64,000 nt of DNA from Cacconaster sp045114175 (GTDB lineage: Bacteria; Bacteroidota; Bacteroidia; Bacteroidales; UBA932), in assembly GCA_045114175.1 (NCBI GenBank), contig JBGUJZ010000029.1, positions 1 through 64,000 of the forward strand. Direction: 5' to 3'. Shown piece after piece: positions 30,759 to 40,001 of the stretch. The notes under the pieces were generated by a model. That model made no database searches. It was not told where the DNA came from and worked only from the letters and a program-made list of their open reading frames with translations. A program made the translations under genes and the position numbers. Numbering within the stretch: position 1 is the first letter of the stretch; every line of letters begins with the position of its first letter.

Positions 30759-33700
30759 TTAGAAACCAAGTTGTAATCCGAGAGAGATACCGCGCTGCGT
30801 AGGATAGGTTGCGGAACCCAGGTTGTTGGATTCGGGATCCATGATCTTCAGCTTGTCCAGGCAGAAGAGATTGTTCCCGTTCATGAAAATGCGCATGGAC
30901 TGGGCGCCGATTCTCGAATAGTACTTCCGGGAGAAGTTGTAGCCAATCTCGGCAGTCTTCAGTTTCAGGTAAGAGGCATCCCGCTGGTAGAGCGTATTGG
31001 TCGTGTAGTTGTTCGAAGAGGTTCCGTTATGCACGACGGGATACTTGGCATTCGTATTGTCTGCGCCGGGGATAAAACGGTTGTCATAGTACTCACGCAG
31101 CACGTTGTAACTGGGGTAATCCAGGGCGAAGGGCCACATGGAACTGGAGCCGAGGTAGATGTAGCACAAGGCGGCTCCGGTGAAATTCAGGGACAGGTCG
31201 AAACCTTTCCATGCGAAGGTCAATCCGAATCCGTACATCAGTTCAGGGGTGCGATGACCGATCCACTCGCGGTCATACGCATTGATGTATCCGTCTTTAT
31301 TGGTATCCTTGTACTTGATGTCGCCTACGGTATAAGAGCCCAGTTCCTGGACGGGACTGTTGTCAATATCGTCCTGGCTCTCGAAAAAGCCGATGGCCGT
31401 GTAGCCCAGCCAGCCGCCCGAGGAATTGCCGCGGGAGTTCTGGTAATCGAAAAGCGCATAGGCCGTGTCATCTTCCACAATCTTGTTGCGGGCATACGTG
31501 AAGTTGCCCCGTATGGAGTAATGGAGGCCGCCGGACGTGGTATCGGAATACTCGATCTGTCCGTCGACGCCCTGATTGGTCATGATACCGATGTTTGCCC
31601 ACGGAGTCGTACTCGAAGTGGCGCCCATGATATCAGGAATGGTCTTTCGCTGCAGAAGGATGCGGTCGCGATACTCGTAGAAGTAATCGGCGCTGACACG
31701 GAATTTGCGGTGGAAGAGTTCTACGTCGATACCCACGTCCGTCTTCCGGGAGACCTCCCAGGTGGCGGTTGGCGATCCCATCTGTTCCTCCGACATACCG
31801 CCGAAAGAGTTCTGCGAGTCACCGAAGTAATAACCGTTTGCGCTCTTGTTCACGGTCGACAGGTAGAAGAAGCGGCTGCCGCCGACGTCATCGTTTCCCA
31901 CCATTCCGTAGGAACCGCGGATCTTCAGGTGATCCACCCAGGCGACGTTCCACCACTCCTCAAGCGTCGGCACCCAGCCTGCGGACCATGCGGGGAAGAA
32001 TCCGTAGCGGTGACCGCGGGCGAAGTTCTCGGAACCGTTGTATCCGAAGTTGAAGTCGAAGAGGTACTTCTGCTTGTAGTTGTATTGGATGCGGCCCGCC
32101 CAGCCCTGATGACGGTGGGGAAGGTTGGCCGTGGAACTGTCTGCGGTAAGATTCTGGTAGTCGCGACGGTTGAACATCGCCAGGGCACTGATGCTGTGAC
32201 TGTTGAAAGAACGGTTGTAGTTGAGTTTCAGATCGGTGTAGTAGGCCCTGTTGGATGAATTGTGGGCGATTTCATAGCCCATCGCGGTTTCCTCCTTGAT
32301 GACGGTGTAGCGGTCTTCCCCGGTGGTAGTGTCAGGGCCGAGATACTTCTTGATTTCGGGGACCTTGTGCCGGGTAACCTCATTGTAGTAGTAATGGTCA
32401 TAGGAGAAATTGCCTTCGAGCTGAAGGCCGGGGGTGATGAAATACAGGTCCCACTTGGCGCCGAAGGTGCCCTGTGTCGTGGAACGGAACTGCCTGGAGA
32501 AGCCGCTGTTGGTCACCAGCACGTAGGGACTCACCTGCTCGTAGGAGGTATTGCCGCCGCCGAAAGAACCGTCCGGGTTGCGGAGGGGGTACGCAATCGG
32601 GGATATGACGCGCATGGAATTGAAGATGCTTCCGGAGGAAGTGCCGGGGTAGGTCCTGTTCTGGGTGATCTCCGCGAGACCGAGAGACAGGGAGAGACTC
32701 TTCGTCAGATTGATATCCACGTTGGAGCGGAAGTTGTAGCGCTGCGACAGGGAGTTGGTCCTGTAGTTGTAGCTGGGGTCCTCCTTGAATAGACCGCTCT
32801 GTGAAGTGAAGCCCACGCTGATGTAGTAACGGACCGTTTCGTTGCCGCCCCTCACGGAAAGGGTATTGATGCTCTGGAAGGCATTCTTCTTCAAAACCTC
32901 GTCGGTCCAGTTGACGTTTGGATACCGGTAGGGATCGGAGCCGTCGCGGAACTTCTGGATCTCCTCGTCGGACCACGGAATGGCAACTCCGCCCACCGTG
33001 CAGGCCTCATTCATGAGGGTTGCGAATTCCCAGCCTTCAATGTAGTTGGGGAAGCGGAGTCCCTGCAGGTTGGTCTGCTCGGTCCGGAAGGTCACCTTGG
33101 GCTTTCCAGCCTGGCCTTTCTTGGTCGTGATGAGCACGACTCCGTTTGCTCCGCGCATACCGTAGACAGCGGTTGCGGAGGCGTCTTTCAAGATGGAGAA
33201 GGATTCGATTTCCTCCGTATTGATGAGATTGATGTCACGTTCCACGCCGTCCACGAGGATAAGCGGGGAAGCAGATTCCCAGGTACCCCGGCCACGGATG
33301 AGGAGTGTGGCTCCGTCATATCCCGGTTCGCCGCTGCCCTGACGGGTAATGATGCCGGGCAAGACGCCGCCGATTGCATTGGACAACGAAGGGACGGCGC
33401 TCTGGGTCAGCACTTTCGTGTCGACAGTGGAGAGCGAGCCGGTAATGGTCGCCTTTTTCTGGGTACCATAGCCGATGACGACGGCATCCTCAAGGGATTC
33501 CACCTCAAGTTCGAGGACGACATTGATGACGGCACGGTTGGCCACATCCACGGATGCGGTCTTGTAACCGACTGCAGAAAATGTCAGGACGCCCTTGGGA
33601 TCATTGATGGTGATGGAGTAATCACCGTTCATATCGGTAATGGTACCGATGTTGGAGGCCTTTAACTGGACACCGACGGCGATAACCGGCTCCTTAGTGT

Positions 33701-33821
33701 CGGCTGCGGTGACTTTACCTTTGACCTGGAAGGTCTTGGTGCCCTGTGCGGACAACCCTGCAGGGCAGACCAGAAAGATCAGCGCGGCCAGCGTTACGGT
33801 CAGTTCGCAGATTCTTTTCAT
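30759..33821 (-). CDS. SusC/RagA TonB-dependent transporter, first locus
   Basis: 1020 residues. After a signal peptide comes a carboxypeptidase-regulatory-like domain (about 30-110; KGKVTAADTKEPVIAVGVQL). The plug follows (about 115-235) with the SusC signature VIGYGTQKKATITGSLS, LIRGRGTWESASPLILVDGV and LKDASATAVYGMRGANGV. The 22-strand barrel fills the rest and ends in an aromatic strand (GISLGLQLGF). It imports oligosaccharides through the outer membrane using TonB energy. It is the first gene of its operon; the operator-like palindrome at 33851-33870 lies 30 bases upstream of its start. Confidence 0.95.
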   Translation of the reverse strand: MKRICELTVTLAALIFLVCPAGLSAQGTKTFQVKGKVTAADTKEPVIAVGVQLKASNIGTITDMNGDYSITINDPKGVLTFSAVGYKTASVDVANRAVINVVLELEVESLEDAVVIGYGTQKKATITGSLSTVDTKVLTQSAVPSLSNAIGGVLPGIITRQGSGEPGYDGATLLIRGRGTWESASPLILVDGVERDINLINTEEIESFSILKDASATAVYGMRGANGVVLITTKKGQAGKPKVTFRTEQTNLQGLRFPNYIEGWEFATLMNEACTVGGVAIPWSDEEIQKFRDGSDPYRYPNVNWTDEVLKKNAFQSINTLSVRGGNETVRYYISVGFTSQSGLFKEDPSYNYRTNSLSQRYNFRSNVDINLTKSLSLSLGLAEITQNRTYPGTSSGSIFNSMRVISPIAYPLRNPDGSFGGGNTSYEQVSPYVLVTNSGFSRQFRSTTQGTFGAKWDLYFITPGLQLEGNFSYDHYYYNEVTRHKVPEIKKYLGPDTTTGEDRYTVIKEETAMGYEIAHNSSNRAYYTDLKLNYNRSFNSHSISALAMFNRRDYQNLTADSSTANLPHRHQGWAGRIQYNYKQKYLFDFNFGYNGSENFARGHRYGFFPAWSAGWVPTLEEWWNVAWVDHLKIRGSYGMVGNDDVGGSRFFYLSTVNKSANGYYFGDSQNSFGGMSEEQMGSPTATWEVSRKTDVGIDVELFHRKFRVSADYFYEYRDRILLQRKTIPDIMGATSSTTPWANIGIMTNQGVDGQIEYSDTTSGGLHYSIRGNFTYARNKIVEDDTAYALFDYQNSRGNSSGGWLGYTAIGFFESQDDIDNSPVQELGSYTVGDIKYKDTNKDGYINAYDREWIGHRTPELMYGFGLTFAWKGFDLSLNFTGAALCYIYLGSSSMWPFALDYPSYNVLREYYDNRFIPGADNTNAKYPVVHNGTSSNNYTTNTLYQRDASYLKLKTAEIGYNFSRKYYSRIGAQSMRIFMNGNNLFCLDKLKIMDPESNNLGSATYPTQRGISLGLQLGF

Positions 33822-33850
33822 ATTGAAGTGTGATGATTCATCCCTTCCGC

Positions 33851-33870
33851 AGGTTAAATCGATTTAGCAT
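33851..33870 (-). promoter_or_regulatory. LacI-type operator upstream of first susC
   Basis: Minus-strand sequence ATGCTAAATCGATTTAACCT with a perfect inner palindrome TTAAATCGATTTAA-like core centred on CG. It shares the half-site TGCTAAATCG with the site at 44192-44211, and starts 7 bases downstream of a TTTTTTCG sequence (33885-33878) at the -7 position, the same spacing as at 44.2 kb. Confidence 0.65.
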
Positions 33871-33951
33871 CGGCGCACGAAAAAATGGCTGCAGCGGCAG
33901 GGAGTTAAGTTCAGGTAGAGTAACGATAAGATGGCTATGCCTCATAGGAAC

Positions 33952-33980
33952 AAAAGGGTCCGGACGGACCGCCCGGACCC
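33952..33980 (-). terminator. Terminator after the second utilization operon
   Basis: Minus-strand stem GGGTCCGG/CCGGACCC (8 pairs, nine-base loop) followed by TTTTG. It lies 14 bases past the stop of the LRR lipoprotein gene and separates the two SusC operons. Confidence 0.75.
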
Positions 33981-33993
33981 CTGTTGTTTGCAG

Positions 33994-35838
33994 TTAGTCG
34001 GCTTCGACAACGGTAAAACCGCACTTTGACACCAGTTCCGCTATCGGGGCAGCGGCTTCGAATTCAGCCTTGCGGCCGACAGGAACGATAATCTTCCTGT
34101 TTGCAGCAGGCGTGTTGACGGCCGTACTGGCGTTGCAGCAAGAGGTGACGCCATCAACGAAAACCGGCGGTGTAGTGTTCTCGAATACAATGGTTTCGAG
34201 CCACTTGCTGTTGCTGAACATCTGGATGTTCATCTTTGAACTGCCCTCGAAGACAACCTTGTTGAGCAATCCGTTCGAGCGGCAGCAATACGGCGAAATT
34301 TCCTCTACATCCGGACCGAAGACAATAACTTCTTTCTTATTTTCAGGGTTGTTTTCCATCGTAGCGTCATTCTGCGCAAGGATATAGGTGCCTACTGCCT
34401 TCGGGGCATTGTAGTACACCGAATCGAGGTAGAAGTTCCAGCGGAACGCCTGGTTGCCGATGGTCGTCACAGTATTGGGGACCGAGAATGTCTTCAGGTG
34501 GCAATATCTGAATGCATTTGCGCCGATTTCCTGAATACCGGTCAGATCAACGGATTCAAGGGCATCACAGTACTGGAATGCGGCTTCGGCAATCGAAAGG
34601 ATATTGGCCGGGAACTTGATGGACTTGATGGTGGTATTCCTGGCTCCGTCGGTAGCGCCCACGACTGCGGGGAAAATGGAGGTAGCATACGCGCTCTGGC
34701 TGAGGTCGATATCGACCGGAGCAGCCTGTGCCTTGACAGCCGTCATGATGGCCTCGAGATCGCTTGCCTGAAGCTCTACATCCTTCGCGATGAAAGAGGT
34801 AAAGTTGTCGGAGGCCGTCGGCAGGGTTGCCGACCATGTGTTGCCACCGTCGATCGAATACGGTTCAGCAGAGGCAGCGATGCGCGTATCGAAGGTGGAG
34901 AGGTCGATGTTGACCGGGAGAACGGTACCCGGCGTATTGAGCGCCGTGGAGGTGTAATTGATGGTCTTGTTGTAGGTAGCCTTGTCGGTCACCACCTTCA
35001 GGCCGACGAATGTGGTGTTGCGCGGCAGAAGCACACCGAACACTTTGATACCGTTGGCCTGGGTCTTGTCGGCGATGGTGCACTCTTCCTGCAGTTCGGT
35101 TTCGATGTAGGAAGCAACAGCATTGTACACGGCTTTACCCTGGCCGATCTTCCACTCATAGGTGCCGGAGAGGTGCCAGCTGGAGACGCAAGTGATGGTG
35201 ATGGACTTGAAGATTTCGTTCGCATTCATCTGAGGGTGCTTTCCGTAGATGTTGTAACGGAACATGGAGCATGCCCACTGGAGCTGCTTGTCTTCGATGG
35301 AGTAGGTGTTGCCGTTCACATTGAAATCAGCAAGCGAAACCTCCGCAAAGACCGGAGCGTATTCGCCGTTAAGCACGTTGTTGTGGAGTTGTATCTGTTT
35401 CTCGGAACCCACGCGGCATACGATACGGAAGTCGCTGTTGTAGCGGATCCATGCATGCTCGTTGCAAGGGCAGACAATACCCCTGATATCCTCGGTGGTC
35501 CAGGAGCCCAGCGTCACATCGCCTTCAAAGACGCCTTTCCGGCCGGTAACGGTGGCCAGCGGCTGGGTGCTGTAGGTAGCAGCGTCGCCCGTCTTGCTGC
35601 TGGAGTTACCGATCATGACACCGAGGGTTTCATTGCCCTCCCACAGCAGTTGGGTAGAATCTTCCGGGTTGAAGAGCACGCGGGTCGCAGCATTGTTAAG
35701 ATTACCCATAACAGTACTGACGCTCAGGTGAATAGGATTCTCGGCCGACAGTTTCTGATCGTCCGTCATCAGTTCGCATCCTGCAACAAATGTCATTGCA
35801 AGGGACAATGCAATAATAGAATAAAATCTCGTTTTCAT
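33994..35838 (-). CDS. Surface lipoprotein with fimbrillin-like N-terminus and BspA-type leucine-rich repeats
   Basis: 614 residues from ATG 35838 (a second in-frame ATG lies at 35850). The lipoprotein signal ends in FVAGC. Residues about 25-330 resemble fimbrillin-like, beta-rich surface proteins (LWEGNETLGVMIGNSSSKTG; VTGRKGVFEGDVTLGSWTTE). Residues about 410-600 hold BspA/LRR_5 repeats such as ILSIAEAAFQYCDALESVDL, IQEIGANAFRYCHLKTFSVP and TVTTIGNQAFRWNFYLDSVY. Such proteins are displayed at the cell surface and mediate binding. It is the last gene of the operon, followed by a terminator, and 14 bases after the 41-residue peptide gene. A role in glycan or host/matrix adhesion is inference. 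Confidence 0.75.
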   Translation of the reverse strand: MKTRFYSIIALSLAMTFVAGCELMTDDQKLSAENPIHLSVSTVMGNLNNAATRVLFNPEDSTQLLWEGNETLGVMIGNSSSKTGDAATYSTQPLATVTGRKGVFEGDVTLGSWTTEDIRGIVCPCNEHAWIRYNSDFRIVCRVGSEKQIQLHNNVLNGEYAPVFAEVSLADFNVNGNTYSIEDKQLQWACSMFRYNIYGKHPQMNANEIFKSITITCVSSWHLSGTYEWKIGQGKAVYNAVASYIETELQEECTIADKTQANGIKVFGVLLPRNTTFVGLKVVTDKATYNKTINYTSTALNTPGTVLPVNIDLSTFDTRIAASAEPYSIDGGNTWSATLPTASDNFTSFIAKDVELQASDLEAIMTAVKAQAAPVDIDLSQSAYATSIFPAVVGATDGARNTTIKSIKFPANILSIAEAAFQYCDALESVDLTGIQEIGANAFRYCHLKTFSVPNTVTTIGNQAFRWNFYLDSVYYNAPKAVGTYILAQNDATMENNPENKKEVIVFGPDVEEISPYCCRSNGLLNKVVFEGSSKMNIQMFSNSKWLETIVFENTTPPVFVDGVTSCCNASTAVNTPAANRKIIVPVGRKAEFEAAAPIAELVSKCGFTVVEAD

Positions 35839-35852
35839 AGTTCCGTTCATTT

Positions 35853-35978
35853 TTACCAGTTAACAGGATCCGTCCAGTTCGGAGCGGGAAGCGTCAGCCC
35901 GGACGTAGCAAACACCTGCTCCGTCATCGTCTCGCAAAACTCTGCGAGAGGGGCCACATAGACTTTTTTTGTTTTCAT
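35853..35978 (-). CDS. 41-residue peptide of unknown function (Bacteroidota short peptide type)
   Basis: An ATG (35978-35976) to TAA (35855-35853) frame encodes MKTKKVYVAPLAEFCETMTE and continues to a C-terminus rich in Pro, Trp and Asn (PAPNWTDPVNW). Short peptides beginning M-K-K-x-Y-x-x-P and ending in an acidic or aromatic tail are frequent in Bacteroidota beside fimbrillin-like and Sus-type genes, usually annotated as hypothetical. There is no signal peptide. The gene lies 11 bases after the BACON/FISUMP gene and 14 bases before the LRR lipoprotein, in the same operon. Its function is unknown. The pattern and tight fit between neighbours support a real gene. Confidence 0.65.
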   Translation of the reverse strand: MKTKKVYVAPLAEFCETMTEQVFATSGLTLPAPNWTDPVNW

Positions 35979-35989
35979 AAGTATAGAGA

Positions 35990-37720
35990 TTATTGGGATT
36001 TGCGAATCAGTCGCAGGTAGGTGCCGCCGGCGGAAGTCAGCGTGCAGATCATGGAGTTCGGGGCGTTCAGGCGGAGTTGATAAACCAAATGAGATGCTTC
36101 ATAGGAGTAATCCATGGTCATGTAGTACAGGACGCTGTTGTACTTGCCCGTGTATCCGCGCTGACGCGTACCGGCAGCGGAGAATCCGGAAACGTTACTT
36201 CCGTTGCGCATCAACTTGGGAATGATGTCGTTGACCTCTTCCTTGGTGGATGCGTACTCTTTCTGCTTCATGTACGAATAGAGCTGCTGCATGTCGCTCA
36301 GGCTCGGGACGGCCCATCCGTTCGGGGAGATCTTGTCTTCCTTGACGAAGGTGGCCGCCTTGTTGCCGGAAACGTCGATTTCCTGCTGTACCATGCAGGC
36401 ATAGGTGTAGAGACAGCCTACATCGTTGCGGACGCTCTGGGCGGCCGGATCGTTGGCATCGATATAGGTTCCGCCTTCACCTGCGGTCAGGCACATCGGC
36501 TTGAGGACCGGAGTGGTGTTCTTCACCCAATCCTCGACGGAGACGTTGGTCATGATGGGCGTACCGTCTGCGAAGCGGGTGGATTTGAAATTCTCCCGCA
36601 TCCAGTACTGCGAACCCAGCTTGAGCACGGTGTATTTGTAAGTCTCGGTCGTTCCGCCGTGGTTGTCGGCAGCGCCCGTGCGGGTTACCGTGACGGTGAC
36701 CGGATTGCAGACAGCGGTGATGACGCCCGTCTCGCCCGGATCGAGCGGAGCAAGGCGCATCTGGGTGGAGCCGGCCGGCATATAGACATTTCCGTCACAA
36801 GTTCCCGTCCCGGCCGTATAGTTCGAGATGAAATCTCCGTCCCATACGACCTGGCCGCCGTTGTTCACCACGAGGCCCTTGCTGTAGTCCACTTCGCCCA
36901 TCTTCATCGGATAAACGACCGTGAAGGAGCCCTCCACGATGGTCTTCTTTTCAATATCATCGTACTTGTAGAGGTACTCCTTGCAGATCTCGCCGATCTT
37001 CTTGTTGTTGACATTGTCGAAGATTTCGTAGACCGGGTAGGTGTTCAGGTTGGTGGAGGTAGGCATCGGGATGATGTACGGCAGTCCGCTCAGCGCAATC
37101 TGTTCGATATTGGCCACATCGCGCATCGCACCGGAGGAGATGGTCACCTTGGTGCGGCGCGTGTCGGTGGTGGATTCGTTGCGCAGGGCCGTAAGCGTCA
37201 GGATGCCCTTGTTCACCACAGCGGCCGTGATCCAGGTACAACCCTCTTCCAGTTCCACCGTGATTTCGGCATCCGGGAGGTTGGTCTTAATGGGGATGTT
37301 GTAGTCACCCGCAGCGGCGTCGATCTGGTTTTCAGTCTTGACGAAGGCGAGGGTCTTCATGTAGTCCTGCCAGACCGTGACGTTCTGGTTCTTTTCGCCG
37401 CAGCTCACATAGATGTAGGACGAACGCGGAGAACCGGTGGTGTTCTGGCCTACGCTGAGCATCCAGTTGCCGTCCTCATCCTGGTAACAGGTGCACCATT
37501 GCTGGTCGCAGGGGGCTGCAATCGTGCAATGCGCCCTGGAAATGGCGGTTTCAAGAATCACAGGAACCTGCTGGCGGTTGCCGGTCAGGAGGAACTCCCC
37601 GTTAACGAAGGTTCCGTCCGGGCCGCTCACCGTGAAGTCGCTGGTGATGTTTTCGGGAACGCAGGCAACGCTCAACAACGCTGCCGCCAATAATAGTATC
37701 GTTCTTTTCATTGCTTTCAT
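35990..37720 (-). CDS. Surface lipoprotein with BACON domains and a FISUMP domain
   Basis: 576 residues from ATG 37720 (a second in-frame ATG at 37711). The lipoprotein signal reads MKRTILLLAAALLSVAC. Residues about 40-215 show two BACON-like beta-sandwiches with endings such as NQNVTVWQDYM and DVANIEQIAL. Residues about 370-575 fit the FISUMP domain (LGSQYWMRENFKSTRFADG; ISPNGWAVPSLSDMQQLYSY; a C-terminal YLRLIRKSQ). BACON modules are thought to place proteins away from the cell surface or bind glycans. The protein is probably a surface glycan-binding protein of the second utilization operon. It follows the BACON lipoprotein gene by six bases. Confidence 0.8.
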   Translation of the reverse strand: MKAMKRTILLLAAALLSVACVPENITSDFTVSGPDGTFVNGEFLLTGNRQQVPVILETAISRAHCTIAAPCDQQWCTCYQDEDGNWMLSVGQNTTGSPRSSYIYVSCGEKNQNVTVWQDYMKTLAFVKTENQIDAAAGDYNIPIKTNLPDAEITVELEEGCTWITAAVVNKGILTLTALRNESTTDTRRTKVTISSGAMRDVANIEQIALSGLPYIIPMPTSTNLNTYPVYEIFDNVNNKKIGEICKEYLYKYDDIEKKTIVEGSFTVVYPMKMGEVDYSKGLVVNNGGQVVWDGDFISNYTAGTGTCDGNVYMPAGSTQMRLAPLDPGETGVITAVCNPVTVTVTRTGAADNHGGTTETYKYTVLKLGSQYWMRENFKSTRFADGTPIMTNVSVEDWVKNTTPVLKPMCLTAGEGGTYIDANDPAAQSVRNDVGCLYTYACMVQQEIDVSGNKAATFVKEDKISPNGWAVPSLSDMQQLYSYMKQKEYASTKEEVNDIIPKLMRNGSNVSGFSAAGTRQRGYTGKYNSVLYYMTMDYSYEASHLVYQLRLNAPNSMICTLTSAGGTYLRLIRKSQ

Positions 37721-37726
37721 AATCGA

Positions 37727-38431
37727 TTACAAATCAATGATGGGAACCCAGATCGGGGTAGGAAGAATCAGCGGATCCGGGGCCTTGCCGAACATATCCT
37801 GGAAGACCACCAGGGTGTCCTTGAGGTTTTCCGCTTCGATGGCAATCTTGGCAACGCGGTCTTCCGCGATGTCGTTGGCCGCCACGTCGAAACTGATGCG
37901 AGAACGGGAAAGTTTCAGGTTTTGCACCCAGTTCTGGTCGCAGGAACAGGTGATCAGGTTGTCCTTGATGTTGGTCTTGATGAGGGCCACGATAGCGGAC
38001 TCGCCCATATATTTGACAAAGACCGTATCCTGTTCGAAGTCCATGGCAGGAATGTACTCCTGCAGGATATTGATCTTCTGGGCGTTGTCGCCAATCACCA
38101 CATAGAATAGGGACTCCCGCTCGCCGCCGGTATTCTCACCGACTTTGACGGTAAAGGTCTCCACGGACTTGGTAAACTTGACCCAATTCTCGTCCAGGCT
38201 GCACTTCATGCCCCATGCAAGGCTGGTGGCGGAAGGAATGACGCGGAACTGGACCGATCCGCCGGCTACCGGGAAGGTAATCAGGCTGTCGGTCGGATTA
38301 AACATCGGCGAGTCACACTCCAGCGTGAAGGAGTTGTCATTGACTATGCGGTTCGGCAGCGGCTGCTGTGAACAGCAGGAGAGTACCAGAACGGCCGAGC
38401 AAAATATGAGGGATATAAGTATCTTTTTCAT
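37727..38431 (-). CDS. BACON-domain lipoprotein
   Basis: 234 residues from ATG 38431; the frame is open upstream to 38494 but inside susD. The lipoprotein signal is MKKILISLIFCSAVLVLSCC. Two BACON-like repeats are seen: about 35-115 (SLITFPVAGGSVQFRVIPSA ending QKINILQEY) and about 118-215 (ending LKDTLVVFQDM). A short Pro-rich tail follows. It has no enzymatic motif and probably binds glycan or extends the surface complex. It starts four bases after the susD stop and lies in the same operon. Confidence 0.78.
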   Translation of the reverse strand: MKKILISLIFCSAVLVLSCCSQQPLPNRIVNDNSFTLECDSPMFNPTDSLITFPVAGGSVQFRVIPSATSLAWGMKCSLDENWVKFTKSVETFTVKVGENTGGERESLFYVVIGDNAQKINILQEYIPAMDFEQDTVFVKYMGESAIVALIKTNIKDNLITCSCDQNWVQNLKLSRSRISFDVAANDIAEDRVAKIAIEAENLKDTLVVFQDMFGKAPDPLILPTPIWVPIIDL

Positions 38432-38435
38432 GGCA

Positions 38436-40001
38436 TCATACGTCATCTTCAACACCGGGCTTCCAAGGAGCGTAACCGGGGTTCTGCTGGTCACGGATAG
38501 CGGGGTTTGCGTTTAGTTCAGACAGCGGAATCGGATAGACGACCCGGTAACTGATTCCAGAAGGATTACCGAAAGAAATCGTAGCGGAACTGCCGATACT
38601 CTCAATAATGGGGCGGCCCGTAATATTTCGGCCGTTGCGGAAGAAATCCCAGTAGGTGTGACCTTCCAGAATATACTCGCGCCGGCTTTCGTCCAGGATA
38701 TCATTCACCTTGGAGACCGTAACATTGGTCTTACGGCGGGCAATGGTAATGCGGGTCAGATACTCGGAAGCTTCCGTCGTCTTTCCCAACTTGAAATAGG
38801 CCTCAGACATCGCCAAGTAGATTTCAGGCAAACGGATGACCGTGATATTGTGGAGGAAATGGTACGGAGAACCGATATAGCGCCGGATAGTATTGTAATT
38901 CTTTCCGGGAATACCCAGATTGCAAATCAGGTAGCGACGCACATCGTTCGCATAAGCGCGCATCGTTTCATAGCCGTTGTTGCTATCCCCAAAAGTAAGG
39001 CCCAGCTTTGCGTAGCCGATGTTCGCACTCACCTTGCCGTCCATATCGCTGTCGGGAATATCATACGTCGGGTGACGGACCCAGTAGTTGATGGAGTTAC
39101 CTCCCAGATTGTCCGCCTCGGTGAATTTCACTTCCCAGATGGACTCGCTGTTGAAGGGTTTGTAGAACTGGGTCGTATACTGGTCGTAACTGAGCAGTGC
39201 ATAATTCGATTCGTACTTGTCGAGCCAGTCGGTACCGGTCTCCACCACGCGGTCGTTCTGCTCCATGTAAAGGAACGTGCGCATCAGTAGGCCCAGCACG
39301 GCGGCCGGCCCCACATGTCCCTCGTCTACCATCCTGTCTTCGAGCAGGTTATAGGATTTCTCGAACTGTTCTACGATATAGTTCCAGCATTCATCGGCCG
39401 TTGCACGGCGGATATTGTGGTCCAGAATGTTGAAACTGACCGTCGCGTCCGGGATGATGGGGACGCCCCATTTGAACTGGCTGTTATACGCCGATCCCCA
39501 GGTACAGGAATAACGGGGTGGATAGGCATAGAGACGGCACAGGTCGAAATAGCAGAGGCCGCGAAGGGCATATGCCTCCCCCTTGATCTGACGGAGTTCT
39601 TCGATATCGCCCGGAACTTCATCAATATTGTCAATCAGAAGGGATGTCGCACGGATCGTATTGTAAATCTTTTCCCAGAGGGAACGGGCATTCGCATTGA
39701 GGGTCGAACTTTCCGAATAGTGGCTTTCCACGTAGAAGGCGTAACCTCCGCCTACATTGCGAACGAAGAAATCAGGTCCTTTTGCCGCTTCATACAGATA
39801 GAGCAGCCCACCATAGTACGAAGTGTGCTGAAGGTTGTGATAAGCGCCTGAAAGCAGCATCTTCATACCATCCTGTGTCTTGATCACGGTTTCTCCGGAG
39901 AGGGCGCTCATCGACTCTTTGTCGAGGAAGGTCTTTTCGCATCCCGCCGCCAGAATCAGCACGGCCAGGAGCATCGTAACAGGAGTAAACTTTTTCATCA
40001 T
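38436..40001 (-). CDS. SusD/RagB-family surface glycan-binding lipoprotein, second locus
   Basis: 521 residues with lipoprotein signal MKKFTPVTMLLAVLILAAGC. SusD features are CEKTFLDKESMSALSGETVI at the N-terminus, IKGEAYALRGLCYFDLCRLY in the helical scaffold and IRLPEIYLAMSEAYFKLGKT near the C-terminus, ending with RREYILEGHTYWDFFRNGR. Overlaps the susC stop by four bases (ATGA), so expression is coupled to its transporter. It belongs to a different SusD lineage from the protein at 28890-30746, being about 100 residues shorter. Confidence 0.92.
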   Translation of the reverse strand: MMKKFTPVTMLLAVLILAAGCEKTFLDKESMSALSGETVIKTQDGMKMLLSGAYHNLQHTSYYGGLLYLYEAAKGPDFFVRNVGGGYAFYVESHYSESSTLNANARSLWEKIYNTIRATSLLIDNIDEVPGDIEELRQIKGEAYALRGLCYFDLCRLYAYPPRYSCTWGSAYNSQFKWGVPIIPDATVSFNILDHNIRRATADECWNYIVEQFEKSYNLLEDRMVDEGHVGPAAVLGLLMRTFLYMEQNDRVVETGTDWLDKYESNYALLSYDQYTTQFYKPFNSESIWEVKFTEADNLGGNSINYWVRHPTYDIPDSDMDGKVSANIGYAKLGLTFGDSNNGYETMRAYANDVRRYLICNLGIPGKNYNTIRRYIGSPYHFLHNITVIRLPEIYLAMSEAYFKLGKTTEASEYLTRITIARRKTNVTVSKVNDILDESRREYILEGHTYWDFFRNGRNITGRPIIESIGSSATISFGNPSGISYRVVYPIPLSELNANPAIRDQQNPGYAPWKPGVEDDV

